Counted from the stretch's first letter, positions 11,881-22,710 are shown. The stretch is 64,000 nt of DNA from Heligmosomoides polygyrus polygyrus (GCA_947396885.1 OX377202.1:11284001-11348000); one strand, 5' to 3'. Notes: generated from the letters alone by a model not told the origin. Program-made: numbers and translations.

Positions 11881-12051
11881 GGCGCGCGTAGCGCAGTCGG
11901 GGGTGGTGCCGACTGTCGCGTGCACCCCATACGAGGTTCTTGGTTCAGATTTCCTGCTCAGGCCAACCAAGCCTTCCATCCCTCCGAAGTAGAAGTAGAA
12001 TGCGTGGCTCTCAAAGGGATTGAATAACGCCGTTCTTTATCCTGCAACGGA
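11881..12051 (+). mobile_element. SINE copy 5, internally deleted
   Basis: The head GCGCGTAGCGCAGTCGG and box-B region join directly from CCATCCCTCCG to AAGTAGAAGTAGAATGCG, skipping the middle about 110 bp. It ends at AATAACGCCGTTCTTTATCC. Confidence 0.8.
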
Positions 12052-12123
12052 GCCCTAAAAGGGTTTTAACAGATTGTTTTAGCTTTCAAACTCGTTTCTC
12101 ATAAAATCGCCTGCATATATTAG

Positions 12124-12305
12124 GTCCGTGAGTTGGTACCAAACTTGTCTGGGAAGGATAAGCTGCTGACTTGCTCATTGGCTGGTCTCCACAAGTCACT
12201 GTATGACCAAATACGCATTCAAATCGCCACCGCCACTTCCAGTAGAAACAGAATACCTGGCGCGTACCAAAATGCATTTAGTAGCGCCGTTCTTTACCCC
12301 TATCC
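12124..12305 (+). mobile_element. SINE copy 6, 5'-truncated
   Basis: GAGTTGGTACCAAACTTGTC, GGGAAGGATAAGCTGCTGAC and TAGTAGCGCCGTTCTTTACC are the SINE from mid-body to tail. Confidence 0.75.
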
Positions 12306-12804
12306 TTATTTTTATGAGCTTTGGTAACTCCATGAGGTGCAGATCAACAAGTGACTCCCACTGAAAGGCCTTACTACCTCCTTCCGCCATGCCTTATCAT
12401 GCCATTATGGCCAGCTGAAACACAACTCAGTCCGTTCCATACAAGTCCAACAGTAATCTACCCACCATGAAGCTACGCAAGGCTTATATGGGCTAGGAAG
12501 GGCTCGAGCCTAGGACCTCGATCTATGGAATACACACGACGGTATGCGCCTCCTCGGCCTGTGCTACACTCCTCGCCTTCGAGATAGGAACGTGCAAAAA
12601 TTAATTGAAAGATTTAAACAACTTTATGAATGGGGTTCTCGTCTAGAAATGATTGAAGATGAAGATTGCTGAAGATTTTTAAAAAACATGAAGCATTGGA
12701 GTAGCATAGTAACCATTTCAAGTCATTTTTGGAGCTTCAAGTGGCTGTTAGTGATCGTGAGTGTATAAGTTGTTATTTCGATGCTTTGCTGCTATCTAAA
12801 CTCT
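12306..12804. other. No gene recognised
   Basis: A tRNA-like fragment with box-B-type sequence on the minus strand lies near 12490-12580. Nothing else can be supported. Confidence 0.35.
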
Positions 12805-12876
12805 AGCACCAGGCGGGAGTCGAACTCACACCTTCCGCTTACTGGGAGGATACTACGCCATTACATCATCGACGCT
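12805..12876 (-). tRNA. tRNA-like sequence, probable pseudogene
   Basis: On the minus strand the ends AGCGTCG and TGGTGCT can pair as a 7-bp acceptor stem (with G-T pairs). A T-arm-like GTGTGAGTTCGACTCCCGC is present, and box A (GATGTAATGGCG) is plausible. The anticodon arm does not close cleanly and the base before the would-be anticodon is not T, so I doubt that it is a working tRNA. It is related to the pair at 53040-53251. Confidence 0.45.
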
Positions 12877-12925
12877 GTTCTCTTGTGACCACTCTTCCGT
12901 TCTAGATTGTTCGGTCGTTAGAGTG

Positions 12926-13208
12926 AGACCGTGTAGCGCAGTCGGAGGTGATGCCGAATGTCGTGTGCACCCGGTACTGGGTTCCTGGTTCGGTTTTCCC
13001 GCCCAGCTCAACCAAACCTTCCATTCCTTCGGGGTCGGTGAATTGGTACGAGACTCGTGTGGGAAGGATAGAGCGTTGACTTGTTAATCGGATGGCCACT
13101 TCAGTTGGTTGAATAGGCCAAATATACATTCAAGTTGCCTTCACGACATCAGGTAGAAGTTGAATGCGTGGCGCATCCAAAAATGATAGAGTAACGTCGT
13201 CCTCTATT
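12926..13208 (+). mobile_element. tRNA-derived SINE copy 7
   Basis: GACCGTGTAGCGCAGTCGG, GGTTCCTGGTTCGGTTTTCC, GGTACGAGACTCGTGTGGGA, TAGAAGTTGAATGCGTGGCG and GAGTAACGTCGTCCTCTATT mark a full but diverged copy. Confidence 0.85.
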
Positions 13209-13343
13209 GATTTTCCTTTAGAGTGGGCTACAAATGGATAGAGGTGATTGCATTGACTGGAACGTGCCGTGCGTTCGACATGAGTCAATGTCCAGTTGAT
13301 GTCCAGTTGCTTCCTTTTCTGCAAATCAGAACGCATTTTCGAA

Positions 13344-14568
13344 TTAGATTGTCCGGAAATAAATGTGCGTTTGCAACTCGCATATTCAAACTAGCATAAC
13401 TCAACTCAGAAAGAACTTTATCAAACAAAATAACAAGCATTGGAATCAGTACATCTTGGCCGACAAGAAGCTTGTTTAATTATGCCGGTAGCCTAGAAAT
13501 TTGGAGTTCTGGCGGCGATGAAAGCGTTGAAGTCATTTTCGACATCTTCGTCTTTGTTCCTGCATTTTTTCTCCTTCACATGACGATCTAAATGCTTGAA
13601 AAAATGATAATCGGTAGGGGAGATCTGTTGAAAATGAGCGATGTGGAAGGGTTTCGTCTGCCAATTCATCCAGTTTTAGGACAGGTGCGGACGCGGGTTG
13701 TCATGCAGTAGAATTGGGCCTCTTCGATTGACCAAAACCGGCCGTTTTTCAAACAAGTTCTAAAGCATTACTTCAGTTTCAGCACAATACTTTTCCGCTG
13801 TGCTAGTCTCTCCAGTCTCCACGAACTTGTAGTGGACTATACAAGCCATTGTCCACCATGGTCTTCTTAGAATTGAGACTCGGTTTCGGCATCTACTTGG
13901 GACTCTCATTCCTGTCCAGTGATTGTGCAAAGTGACGGCGACTGTCATAGTGAATCCATGTTTCGTCGCATGTCATGATCGTGCCCAAAAAGGGTCCCTT
14001 AGATTGCGCAGCCTTAACGAAACACAGGTGTCGTGACGCTTGAGCATTTGCCCGGCGGTCAGTTCGTGCGAGATCCATTCATCCGACTTTCTTACTTTTC
14101 CGATCGCATCTAAGCGACAACCGTCAACGCCGAAATGCTGTGTTGATCCTCTCACAGTTTGATGCGGATCCGCCTCCACCATGGCTTTGAGTTGGTCGTC
14201 GTTAAGGAGTGATGGCGGCCTAACTCGGTCTTCATTTTCGAGACTTTCATCTCCAGATCAAAACCTTTCGAACCAGTGGCGAATTGGTAGTTCATTAGCG
14301 AAATCCTCCCCAAATACAACGCTGATGTTACGGGTCGTTTCAGCTGCGCTGATTCCAAGTTTGGATTCGTAGAAGAAAATTTAGCGAAAATTGCGTTCAG
14401 ACATCTGAAACGGCACAGCTCAAAATTGAGAAAAATGTGTGTTTCAAACAGCATGAAGTTAGCTTTTCAACGGTATATAATACCACAAGGTATAAAACAT
14501 AGTTTATTCGAAAAAATGCACTTCAATTATAATAATGCAGAACGCTCATTTATTTCCGGACAACCTAA
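13344..14568 (-). mobile_element. Full-length decayed mariner element
   Basis: Both terminal inverted repeats are visible: GATTGTCCGGAAATAAATG on the left and its complement CATTTATTTCCGGACAACC on the right, differing at one position and adjoining TA. The total of about 1.2 kb is a usual mariner length. Minus-strand frames give transposase pieces in order: a helix-turn-helix stretch with FGED/NE..IRRWFERF-like remains (about 14400-14220), VEADPHQTVR (14185-14150), AIGKVRKSDEW.SHELT (14115-14040), CDETWIHYD (13970) and HYKFVETGET (13830). Stops and frameshifts separate the pieces, so it is inactive. Confidence 0.85.
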
Positions 14569-14979
14569 TAGAAAGTTTTCCAGACATCAAATTGGGAGCG
14601 ATTTTTTCTTTGAGAACATCGAAGAAGCAGAGTTCGAAAATTTTCGATAGTTAGTGGCTAAAGATTGATTATGATTGATTAAAGTACTGAGGAAAAAACC
14701 TAAAAAAATAAAAAGTAAATTTTTTAACATCTGGCAATTTTAAGAAATAGAGAATTAAAGAAAGAGAGTCCTGTTTTCTTCCATTGAAGTCTGTCAAGAT
14801 AGCACACAGTTGGATCTATTGAACGACTGCAAGGTGAAGGTGGTCCTTCCAAAAAAATTTACATGTAGGAGGACCTTCCTTTCTCACTGATTTAAGCGAG
14901 TGAACTAGGTAACGTGTTAAAATAAATAAAAATTTGAAAACATAGAAATTCGAGACGGAAAGGTGTAAGAAGTGACTAA
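14569..14979. other. No gene recognised
   Basis: AT-rich DNA. No exon or repeat end is supported. Confidence 0.35.
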
Positions 14980-15202
14980 TTAATAATGCAGGAGTGAAGC
15001 GCGAAGGGTTACGGTAGCAAAGCGACCGTAGCCATAGTACAGCCGGCTGGTGGCCAGGTGCAGCTCGTCTCGGCGGTAGTGCATTGCACGATTGAAGGTG
15101 TGGTGGCGCGCCGCGTGCGGAAGCACGACGACGTCCGCTTCCCGTCTGGCGCGCGACGGGCGTACGTGGCCCGGGGGCAGGTCTGAGAGACCGCGAATTC
15201 CC
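14980..15202 (-). CDS. Possible terminal exon, unknown protein
   Basis: The minus strand shows GCGGTCTCTCAG, a good acceptor shape, at about 15203. An open frame of roughly 73 codons follows, rich in G/C third positions (many CTG, GTC, CAC, TAC), ending LLHY and TAA at 14980. I do not recognise the protein. It contains short stretches such as DVVVLPHAARHH and SRLYYGYGRF. The opposite strand is also open over much of the same stretch, so GC-rich composition alone could explain it. No upstream exon was identified. Confidence 0.25.
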
Positions 15203-15259
15203 GGTCGATATAAGAGCAATGAGCGGAGCGAAGCTGGAGCCTCGTCGACTGAGGGCTGA

Positions 15260-15523
15260 GGCCAAAAACATCACCAGCTCCACGCTCAGCGTTCGACGGA
15301 CGGGCCGGCCAGCCGGCCGGCCGAGCTCGCCGGTCGCTCCACCGCCGCCGGCGACGTCGCCAAAGTCGTAGCGCGGCGCTGCGTCATCTTCCTCTATCCA
15401 GAGGCTAAAGCTGGCCCGGGATTAATCTACGCTCCGCTCGCTGACGACATACCGCGAAACACAGCGGCGGCCGACGCTCATCGGTTATTCATCGAAGAAG
15501 CTTGGAAATTCATGGAGAGCTGA
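15260..15523 (+). CDS. Possible terminal exon, unknown protein
   Basis: An open frame of 87 codons follows an in-frame TGA at 15257 and ends in TGA at 15521-15523. The last 53 codons look protein-like, with pieces such as CVIFLYPEAKAGPGLIYAPL and HRLFIEEAWKFMES. There is no usable ATG near the start, so it would need an upstream exon that I cannot find. Function is unknown. It lies divergently from the minus-strand open frame at 14980-15202, with a TATAAG word between them (15209-15214). Confidence 0.25.
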   Translation, partial: GQKHHQLHAQRSTDGPASRPAELAGRSTAAGDVAKVVARRCVIFLYPEAKAGPGLIYAPLADDIPRNTAAADAHRLFIEEAWKFMES

Positions 15524-15745
15524 GCAATGATTTCGGTGAATGGGATTCCGTAATCGTAGTGGAGTAGTGGTAAACGACGCATATCGCGGAACGCGATTTT
15601 GTTTTATTTTTCCATTAAAAAACACATGTGATCTCAGTCAGGGAGCGATTGCTGAAGGATGCGATCGCCGTTGGCCAGCTGATGATCGCACACAATCGTG
15701 TATTTGATTCGAATTTGACCTACTCATCGAGTATTGGCGCGCCCA

Positions 15746-15774
15746 TTCTAGAAGGTTCCGCAAGTACATAAAAA
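15746..15774 (+). promoter_or_regulatory. Perfect heat-shock element next to a TATA-like box
   Basis: TTCTAGAAGGTTC matches the three-pentamer heat-shock factor site TTCnnGAAnnTTC exactly (15746-15758). A TATA-like CATAAAAA follows 8 bp later (15767-15774). Downstream is a CT-rich leader and, 490 bp on, AATAAA. No long reading frame follows, so the transcript, if any, would be non-coding or a retroelement terminal repeat (inference). Confidence 0.5.
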
Positions 15775-16258
15775 CGCAACTCAGAGCGCGGGAACAGTCA
15801 CTCACTCCCCTCCTTCCGTCGCCTCGCCTGCTGTCCCCTTCCGTCCTCTGTCGTCACCTGTCGCCATCTTCCGTCATTTTCTGTTCCCTTCCTCTTGAGG
15901 AAATCCTCCTTTCTGCGATACTTCTAGCGACGGAGAATTGGGAGGCAGAATTGCGAAAGGTGGTTCGGCGATTTTGTTCTTGAGGCCATGGACGCGATTC
16001 CTCACCGCAGCTAGGGCAGCTTTGGGAGCGATTGCGTTTTGCGATGCAGACTTCAACGAAGCCGCCTTCCTCCGTTACCCACAGTACTGTTCTTGTTTTG
16101 TCATCCTAGATTTTTAGCATGTGAGGTGTACTCCTTGTTTCTCGAAGTGTCTTATTCAACTTTTTGCTCCTCGGTGAAATATGGTTCCCCTATTTCGTGT
16201 TTCTGCTGACCGTTAGCTTGGTTGGTTTAATTACCCAAATGGTTCTCGTTATGTGGCT

Positions 16259-16264
16259 AATAAA
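16259..16264 (+). terminator. AATAAA polyadenylation-type signal
   Basis: AATAAA downstream of the heat-shock-element/TATA motif. It could end the putative transcript starting near 15795. Use is unproven. Confidence 0.3.
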
Positions 16265-16548
16265 CTATTCGTGCTTGAACCATTGGATTTAAAAACCCGC
16301 GGAACAAGAAGCGTTGTCAGCGCAGTAATCTGTGACTGAAAACTCTTCTGAGATGACGAACGTTATAGACACTATCCGGCGATTACTAACATCAAAAGGC
16401 TATGTAACAAAAGATGGCGCAAAGGGAAGTTGCCAGTTGCATTCATGGCGCACACTGAAAGCAAGTGGATTGCTCCCTGCTTCACCTCTACTGTGGAGTT
16501 TAACGACCGGAGTGACAGCCTCCTTACTTTATCCCAATATGCACTATA

Positions 16549-16872
16549 GGCCTATGTTATACTCCCGCGGGAGCATCCCCGGACGGCGGGAATCGCGCCG
16601 AGATCCCTCACCTGGCCAATCGCCGCGCCCCGCCACGCCCGCCGTCCGAGGATCGCCGCCGACAGACGACGAGAGGGCTGTTATACTTCCCTCCCGCGGG
16701 AGGGCAGCCATCCGTGCAAAGCACCGCGGAAGGTTGTCGTCTCGTGGGGTCGGGCGCCAAAAAAACCGCTAAAATGCGATGCTAGCCGCCCCAGCTCGAC
16801 GACGACCGTCCGCGGGGCACTTTCCGTCTGCGGACGTTCCGCGGACGCTCCAGCGGGAGTATAACATAGACC
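16549..16872. mobile_element. MITE with TATACTCCCGC ends
   Basis: The left end GGCCTATGTTATACTCCCGC and right end ...GCGGGAGTATAACATAGACC are inverted and flanked by ATA on both sides. It is 324 bp, GC-rich inside, with further inverted CCGCGG/CGGACG blocks. The family also occurs at 26541 and 35700. Confidence 0.75.
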
Positions 16873-17152
16873 ATAAACGACACCTGGCGACAACTAGCGA
16901 CGTCTGCCGACAATAGGCGACAATGAGTGATATCTACTGCTTCAACTGCTATGGGCGAAAAAGTACTTAGATGGTAGAAAATAGTGGAATAAGCAGTGGA
17001 GGCAAATATATTACGCTGTTGCAAAATTAATCTTCGTTAAATAGATAAGTTTTTACCATAAATCATTCCGTCTATGAAATCACACACATACCCTTCGGCA
17101 TAATTTCTGCCAGCTCTTTTAGAAAACATTAAAAACAACTAAATAACAATAT

Positions 17153-18080
17153 GTGGTTATCGTTATAATTTTTCTAGCCGATGTTTTCCAAATTCATGAA
17201 CCGACGCGACTATCATGTCACCAGCTGCTTTACAAATTTAAATTGGGACATTCTGAGGCGGTGGCACCCCCCAGCGCTTCTGGGAAGGACTGTCCTTGCA
17301 AGCGAACGGTGAGGCTCTGCTTCGAAAAGCTCACTTCTGGCGATTTCATCTCGAAGGCAATTCGGGTCGTGGGCGCAGGTCGTCGCTTGACGATGAAGTT
17401 TCGAGGAGAGCCGTCGAAGCAAATCCGGAGACGAATACACTTACATTAGCAGAGGACCATAGCGTACATCATAGTGCGGTGGCAGGACATTTGACGAGAA
17501 TGGGCGAGGTGAAGAAGATGTCAAAGTGAGTGACTCGTGAGCTGACCGATGAGCAGCGTCTGGCACGTTTTGACACTTGCTCCAACCTGCCAGTTCACTT
17601 TAAAAATGAACCTTTTGGAAGCCGTATCACAACTGTAGCTGAAAATGGGTCCGTGACGATAACATGAAGCGGGTATTTGTTTGGGTAGATAAGGGTTCTC
17701 CTCCAACATCCTCTCCTAAACCCGACCTTCACCATAAAAATGTTATGCTTACTTTTATAGTGATGCTGTAAAGGTGTAATCCATTACAGCTTTTTGCAAC
17801 CCGGTAAGACAGTCACGACAGAGTCCTTTAGACCAAATGTAGGGGAAGTTGAAAAAATTGCGGCCGGCAGTGATGAATAGAGGAGGGCCGCTCCTGTTAC
17901 AGGACAAAGCAAGGCCACACACCCCACAAAATTGACCCATTTAGATATCGAAATTCTTCCTCACCCACCACATTTTCCCGACCTTTCCCTCACTTACTAT
18001 CACTTTTTCCAAGCTCTCGATTCAATTTATTTTGCGTCAGAAACAACTCATTAATTTGGCCAATGTTGAATGTGCCCCCA
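17153..18080 (+). pseudogene. Decayed mariner transposase
   Basis: Plus-strand frames give mariner transposase pieces in order: YKFKLGHSEA (17228), FEKLTSGDF (17316), SLDDEVSRRAVEANPET (17385), VAGHLTRMGEVKKM (17480), then TRELTDEQRLARFDTCSN (17530), NEPF, KPDLHHKNVMLT (17720), VIHYSFLQPGKTV (17778), and a C-terminal ILPHPPHFPDLS-like stretch (17955). Several stops and frameshifts interrupt it. I could not place its terminal repeats. It is a different subfamily from the copy at 13344. Confidence 0.8.
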
Positions 18081-18184
18081 TTATTTCGTTAACTCCTGTG
18101 ATCTCAGTTTTATATTGTAAAGGATTAGATGCATTACCTACTTGCTGGCGAAAACGTATAGATTCTGTTGGTTGTTACTTCGAT

Positions 18185-18625
18185 TAACAAAGTTAAATAC
18201 GGGTGCTAAGGTCATAGTCACCGATTTCGCCCTAACTTCGTCTATAGGGGTTATCTGGGGTGCTATGGTCATCGTTTTCACTTAGAAACTGAACAGATGC
18301 CGTCACAACTGTTGTGCAAAGGTAAGATACTTCTTCAGATATTCAGTCTACTACCAGGAATCCATCCTGAACCGTTCCTTACCCGTAGCTACCGTACTCC
18401 AGCGTAAAATGAAAAACGGATGTCGGATTCGTGATCAGCACCCAAATAACCTCCCCCTAGGCGAAGTTTGGGCGAAATTGATGATTCTGACCTTGGCAGC
18501 TCTAGTCACCCGTACCTATCGTAACCTACCGTAAATGGCCGAAATCTCGAAAACGAATGTCATATTCGTGATCAGCACCCCAAATAACCTCCTTGGCAAA
18601 GTTTGGGCGAGTTTTTTGACCTTCC
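18185..18625 (+). repeat. Dispersed repeat (ATTCGTGATCAGCACCC family)
   Basis: GGTGCTAAGGTCATAGTCAC, ACGGATGTCGGATTCGTGAT and GATCAGCACCCAAATAACCT occur twice here in series, and are shared with 4215-4345 and the sequence flanking the LINE at 32650-32870. Confidence 0.55.
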
Positions 18626-18793
18626 TCTGCCCGTAGAGTCGTGAAAGCACAATAGTGCCGAGTTGTGTATAAGCTGAGTTATAGCAGTTTGAAGTGAGCG
18701 GCCCGTTTCGGCGATTAATTTCGCGACAGCCTAATAACCTCACCTTGTGAAGCGCTTTCACTGTAGTCGACATAAAGTATATACAGGAGCTTG

Positions 18794-18927
18794 GCCCTAG
18801 TTTATACTTGCGCTGTTGCGCGGCGAGCCACCATGGTCGGAATAGATATCGACGGGTAGACGCGAAAAATCGAAAACTATGGTGACCGTGATGCCGCGCC
18901 GCGTGGCGGCGCCATGTAAACTAGGGC
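18794..18927. mobile_element. MITE with GCCCTAGTTTATAC ends
   Basis: Ends GCCCTAGTTTATACTTGCGC and ...GTAAACTAGGGC are inverted. The inside contains ATAGATATCGAC and CGCGAAAAATCGA. It is the same length and layout as the copy at 35231-35365. Confidence 0.75.
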
Positions 18928-18949
18928 TTACGGTGGAGTTTCCGTTGGC

Positions 18950-19649
18950 GCCGTTTATACTTCCATCGCCTGGCGACGCTATTCGAACGGGTCCCATCGC
19001 ATCGCCCTGATAAGCACTCCGAATAGCCGGCGAAGCGGCGAGCCAAGCGGCGCCGACGGCTCCGCTGGAGCGGCACCGCCGAAAATGATTTGAATCATAC
19101 GAGACGGCGCTCTTCCAGCGGGACCGGGAGAGTCTGTCTGCGCTCTGCCCTTTCGCGGCGGGGATCCAGAGCGGAAACGGGTGCCTAAGCAGTTGGTCTC
19201 GACCAAAAAGACTACAGTACCTCGCCGTCGCCGCTGAACGGCGCCGCTGGCCGGCCAGCATCCGCCGTTGAGCGGCGTGATTCATCGATTCCGCCGCAGA
19301 AGTCTGCGGGGGCCTTTAGTCTACACTTCTGCCGCTACGCGGCGCGGCATCATTATTGCCATAGATATCGATTTATCGCGTCGCGCGATCAATATTCATC
19401 CGTGATGCCGCGCCGCGCAGCGAGGCAAGTATAAACTAGGGCTAACGAGATTGCGCGCAATTTCGCACTTGCTCACACGTAATCCTGCCCACATTTCCGG
19501 TTCCATTGCAAGCGGCGACTGGAGCATTAACACCGTGTCCCAATACAACGCGATCAAACGCGTCGCGCCCATTTCGAGAGCGACGCGATCAATCAATTTG
19601 GCCTCTACACATGGCATCGCGTCGCGCGGCGATGAAAGTACAAACGGGC
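18950..19649. mobile_element. Nested MITE cluster
   Basis: A left end GGCGCCGTTTATACTTCCATCGCC (first 20: GGCGCCGTTTATACTTCCAT) near 18950 pairs best with the right end GATGAAAGTACAAACGGGCC at 19649, followed by TAA. A second element, 19311-19442 (TTTAGTCTACACTTCTGCCG to ...AGTATAAACTAGGGC, then TAA), sits inside. The GC-rich interior gives only spurious open frames. Confidence 0.6.
19311..19442. mobile_element. MITE inserted in another MITE
   Basis: It has the CATAGATATCGATTTATCGC core and GGCAAGTATAAACTAGGGC right end of the 18794/35231 family, and is followed by TAA. Confidence 0.6.
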
Positions 19650-20543
19650 CTAAACAGCCATTACAGAACAGAAGGCATCCCTAGAGTCAAGCGACCTCCG
19701 AATTTGCCACAAGAACGAAAATTGTAGACGTTCGTCACTCCTCTGACCAGCCGTTCACTGGAAACGCTTTCCGCTCAGCGAAATCGGCAGTGAAGCGCCG
19801 TACATTGACGCCTTCGCATCATACGACGACGTCACGATGTCACTCGAGGAGATGCATTGCTGTTAGATGTGAAGCTGCGGCGGGTGTTTACTGGATCTTG
19901 GATGTGATGCTTGTAAACAAGCCATTTTCAGAGGAGCCTCAGGCTCCTCCGTCGCTCGGTCTCACGCAGCTCGCCACGCCGTCCGCAGAGACAACTAGGC
20001 GCGCGACTAGGTGGCCCCGGATAGATTCGCAATGCATGGAGCATTGCTCTCTGACTCACTCACCGCAGCTGCTCACCATAAACAGACACTATCACACAGC
20101 GCCCCACGGCCACCTAGGCACCATTCGGGGACTACCACTATCTAGAAAGCAGGGTCGGTCTGGAGTTCGATTTTTGACGAAAATTCACAACAGCTACCGG
20201 GCGGACCAGATACGACCCCCTTCTGTCCAGCACAGCCTTGTTTTTCTATTCTGTTTTCATTTTTTAAATTTTTAGGTGATTTTTACATCCATTAATAAGC
20301 CGCTCTTTTCAGGTGAGGCTTCGACATTTTTGAGATTTGCGTGAAGCTGAAATGTTACTAACATGGAATTGAAGACTAAACATTTTTGAATACTGGTAAT
20401 TCTCGGTTAAAAACAAAAAATTTAATTTTTACTTTTACTTCCCGAATAAATCAGGACAGGTTCAGTGCTCGCGAATTTTTGCAGACGTCGCGGGATGAGA
20501 CATTTTTATACCTGAATAAGCCGCATGTGGATCTGAAACTGAT
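19650..20543. other. No gene recognised
   Basis: A 161-codon open frame at 19790-20275 has no recognisable domain and biased low-complexity content. I do not support it as a gene. Confidence 0.35.
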
Positions 20544-20838
20544 GGGATAAAGGATAAAGAAGTCACGTTACTGAGTCACTTTTGGGATGCACCACGCATT
20601 CTACTTCTACGGGATCTCGTGGAGGCGATTTGAATGCATATTTGGTCATACAATGGCTTGCGGTGGCCAACCGATGAACAAGTTAGTGTTTTGACGTTCC
20701 CAGACAAGTCTGGTACCAATTTATCGAACACGGAGGGATGGAACGCTTGGTTGACCTAGGCGGGAAATCCGAACCAGGAACCGTGCATCAGGTGCACGCG
20801 ACAGCCGGCACCCCTTTCGACTGCGCCACACTCGCCCA
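20544..20838 (-). mobile_element. tRNA-derived SINE copy 8
   Basis: Reverse orientation: CACGCATTCTACTTCTACGG, ACAATGGCTTGCGGTGGCC, AAGTCTGGTACCAATTTATC and the head complement CCTTTCGACTGCGCCACACT. Confidence 0.85.
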
Positions 20839-20924
20839 TCTCAAACTGTATTCTACAAATTTCTATTTAGTGAAAAACGACGACTTTTGACATGACTTTC
20901 AATATTGTCGCCCATTATGGCTGG

Positions 20925-21500
20925 AGTATATATGTACAATTTTCCATAGAGATAGGCACTATTCAAATTAAATTGGACACTTTTCACGTGAAATCGGACA
21001 CTCCTCTAAGCAAGTCTAAACGTAAGGTTTTTAAAATCAAAGCGAGCTTTTCTATATCCCGTATGCATATGTATCCATATGCATATCCATATACATATAT
21101 CGAAACAATTTTCTTACAGGCTAAACTACAGGCTCTCCAAGATGGTTATGAAAATTTGGTGTAAGTTTCTTACAATTTTTTCAGTTCGCTGCCCGAATGA
21201 GTGTAATTATTTTATACATTTTTACTTTTTAAGAGGAAAATAGTAAATTAAACTTTATTTCAAAGCGAAATAAAGCAACAATCACTTATTACGATAAAAG
21301 ACTAGATCGCGCAACGCGCTCAAAAAGCTTGTCGGGGTTTTATTTGATTGATAGTGCAAATGCTAAGCAGCGTGAAAGTGAGGATGCGTGTGTTCTTCAG
21401 AATTCTTTTTGTTGTATCGTTAATTGATGTGAAAATCCATGAAAATAGACATTTTGCCATCGCTCGAATAAAAATCGCGACATATTGGGCAACTAAAAAC
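20925..21500 (+). repeat. Foldback family A, one-arm copy
   Basis: AAATTGGACACTTTTCACGT, CAGGCTAAACTACAGGCTCT, GCCCGAATGAGTGTAA and TTTTATTTGATTGATAGTGC align along about 500 bp with 47114-47620. The opposite arm is missing. Confidence 0.6.
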
Positions 21501-21879
21501 GGCTGCCTTCCTACTCCTTAAAACAGGCTTCAAATCGTTGTTCAATAGACGTAACGTGCTGTAAATTTGGGTGTACTTCCCAAAACTCCTTGAAGGATTA
21601 CGTGTGTAGCATACGTAGCGTTTTTGGTGCAATCCCAATCGGAGGGGGGAGTCTATATCAATTTCTAAAGAAATGCAACATGCACCACAACATATGAATA
21701 TATAAATATGCTTACATTACCAATTGTTGTCCTTCAAATACCAAAATAAGTCTTCTGAAGTGCTTTCCTAGACGGGGGGAGGGAGGGGGGAGGGAGTAAT
21801 GAAAACACAGTAAATTGAACAGAAACCTGGAACAATTACAATACTATAAAACCACGAAAACTCGTTAAAGCAACGTTAT

Positions 21880-22175
21880 CATAAGGATAAAGGATGAAGG
21901 ACGGCGTTACTCAATCCCTTTGGGATGCGCCAGCGCATTCTACTTCTACGGGATGTCGTGGAGGCGACATGAATGCGTATTTGGCCATACAATGAATTGC
22001 GGTGGCCAGCCGATGAACAAGTCAGCGCTTTATCCTTCCCAGACAAGTCTGGTACCAATTCACCGACCCCGGAGGGATGGAAGGCTTGGTTGGCCTGGGC
22101 GGGAAACCCGAACCAGGAACTTGGCATCGGGTGCACGCGACAGTCGCGCCTCCTCTGACTGCGCTACACGCGCCC
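21880..22175 (-). mobile_element. SINE copy 9 with 13-bp target duplication
   Basis: A complete reverse copy flanked by AAAGCAACGTTAT at 21867-21879 and 22176-22188. The duplication fixes both ends of the SINE: head GGGCGCGTGTAGCGCAGTC... and a tail of GGATAAAGGAT-type repeats. This length of duplication is typical of LINE-mediated insertion. Confidence 0.93.
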
Positions 22176-22403
22176 AAAGCAACGTTATTACCTTAATCAA
22201 TTAGTGGATAGTTGTTTGCGATTTCTTTCCGAAGTAAACAGAGTTTTGCATCACAACCGTGTTGCCGTGCATAGTGCCCCCCCCCCCCTTCCTGCACCGT
22301 GCATAGTCCCATAATGTAATCTTTTTAATGTTTCAGCTAACGTTTCCAAGGGAGGGGATCAGGTAAGTTAAGGCATTCATATGCTATGTTGTATGTATTG
22401 ATG

Positions 22404-22698
22404 TGGGCGCTTATAGCGCAGTCGAAGGAGGCGCCGACTGTCGCGTGCACCCGATACCAGGCTCCTGGTTCGGATTTTCCGCCCAGACCAACCAAGCCTT
22501 CCATCCCTCCGGGGTCGGTGAATTGGTACCAGACTGTCTGGGAAGGATAAAGCGCTGACTTGTTCATCGGCTAGCCACCGCAATTCATTGTATGACCAAT
22601 AACGCATTCAAAGCGCCTCCACGATACCCAGTAGAAGTAGAATGCGTGGCCCATCCCAAAAGGGATTGAATAACGCCGTCCTTTATCCTTCTATCCCT
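22404..22698 (+). mobile_element. SINE copy 10 with 12-bp target duplication
   Basis: A complete copy flanked by TATGTATTGATG at 22392-22403 and 22699-22710. It contains TTATAGCGCAGTCGAAGG, GCTCCTGGTTCGGATTTTCC and GAATAACGCCGTCCTTTATC. Confidence 0.93.
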
Positions 22699-22710
22699 TA
22701 TGTATTGATG

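Larger units (their letters stand above)
10935..12125. repeat. Inverted repeat pair, arms ~120 bp
   Basis: The arm near 10945-11065 (GAGAAACAAGTTTGAAAGCT, AAAACAATCTGTTAAAACC, CTCCGTTGCAGGATAAAGG) is repeated in reverse near 11995-12115. Both include a SINE 3' end pointing inward. The loop is about 0.93 kb. Confidence 0.75.

Noticed and set aside
14816..15283. 155-codon minus-strand open frame
   Set aside because: R/P-rich content in a GC-rich patch, overlapping a better-looking frame; no domain or splice support.
19790..20275. 161-codon plus-strand open frame
   Set aside because: No recognisable domain; H/T/R-rich composition and no exon signals.
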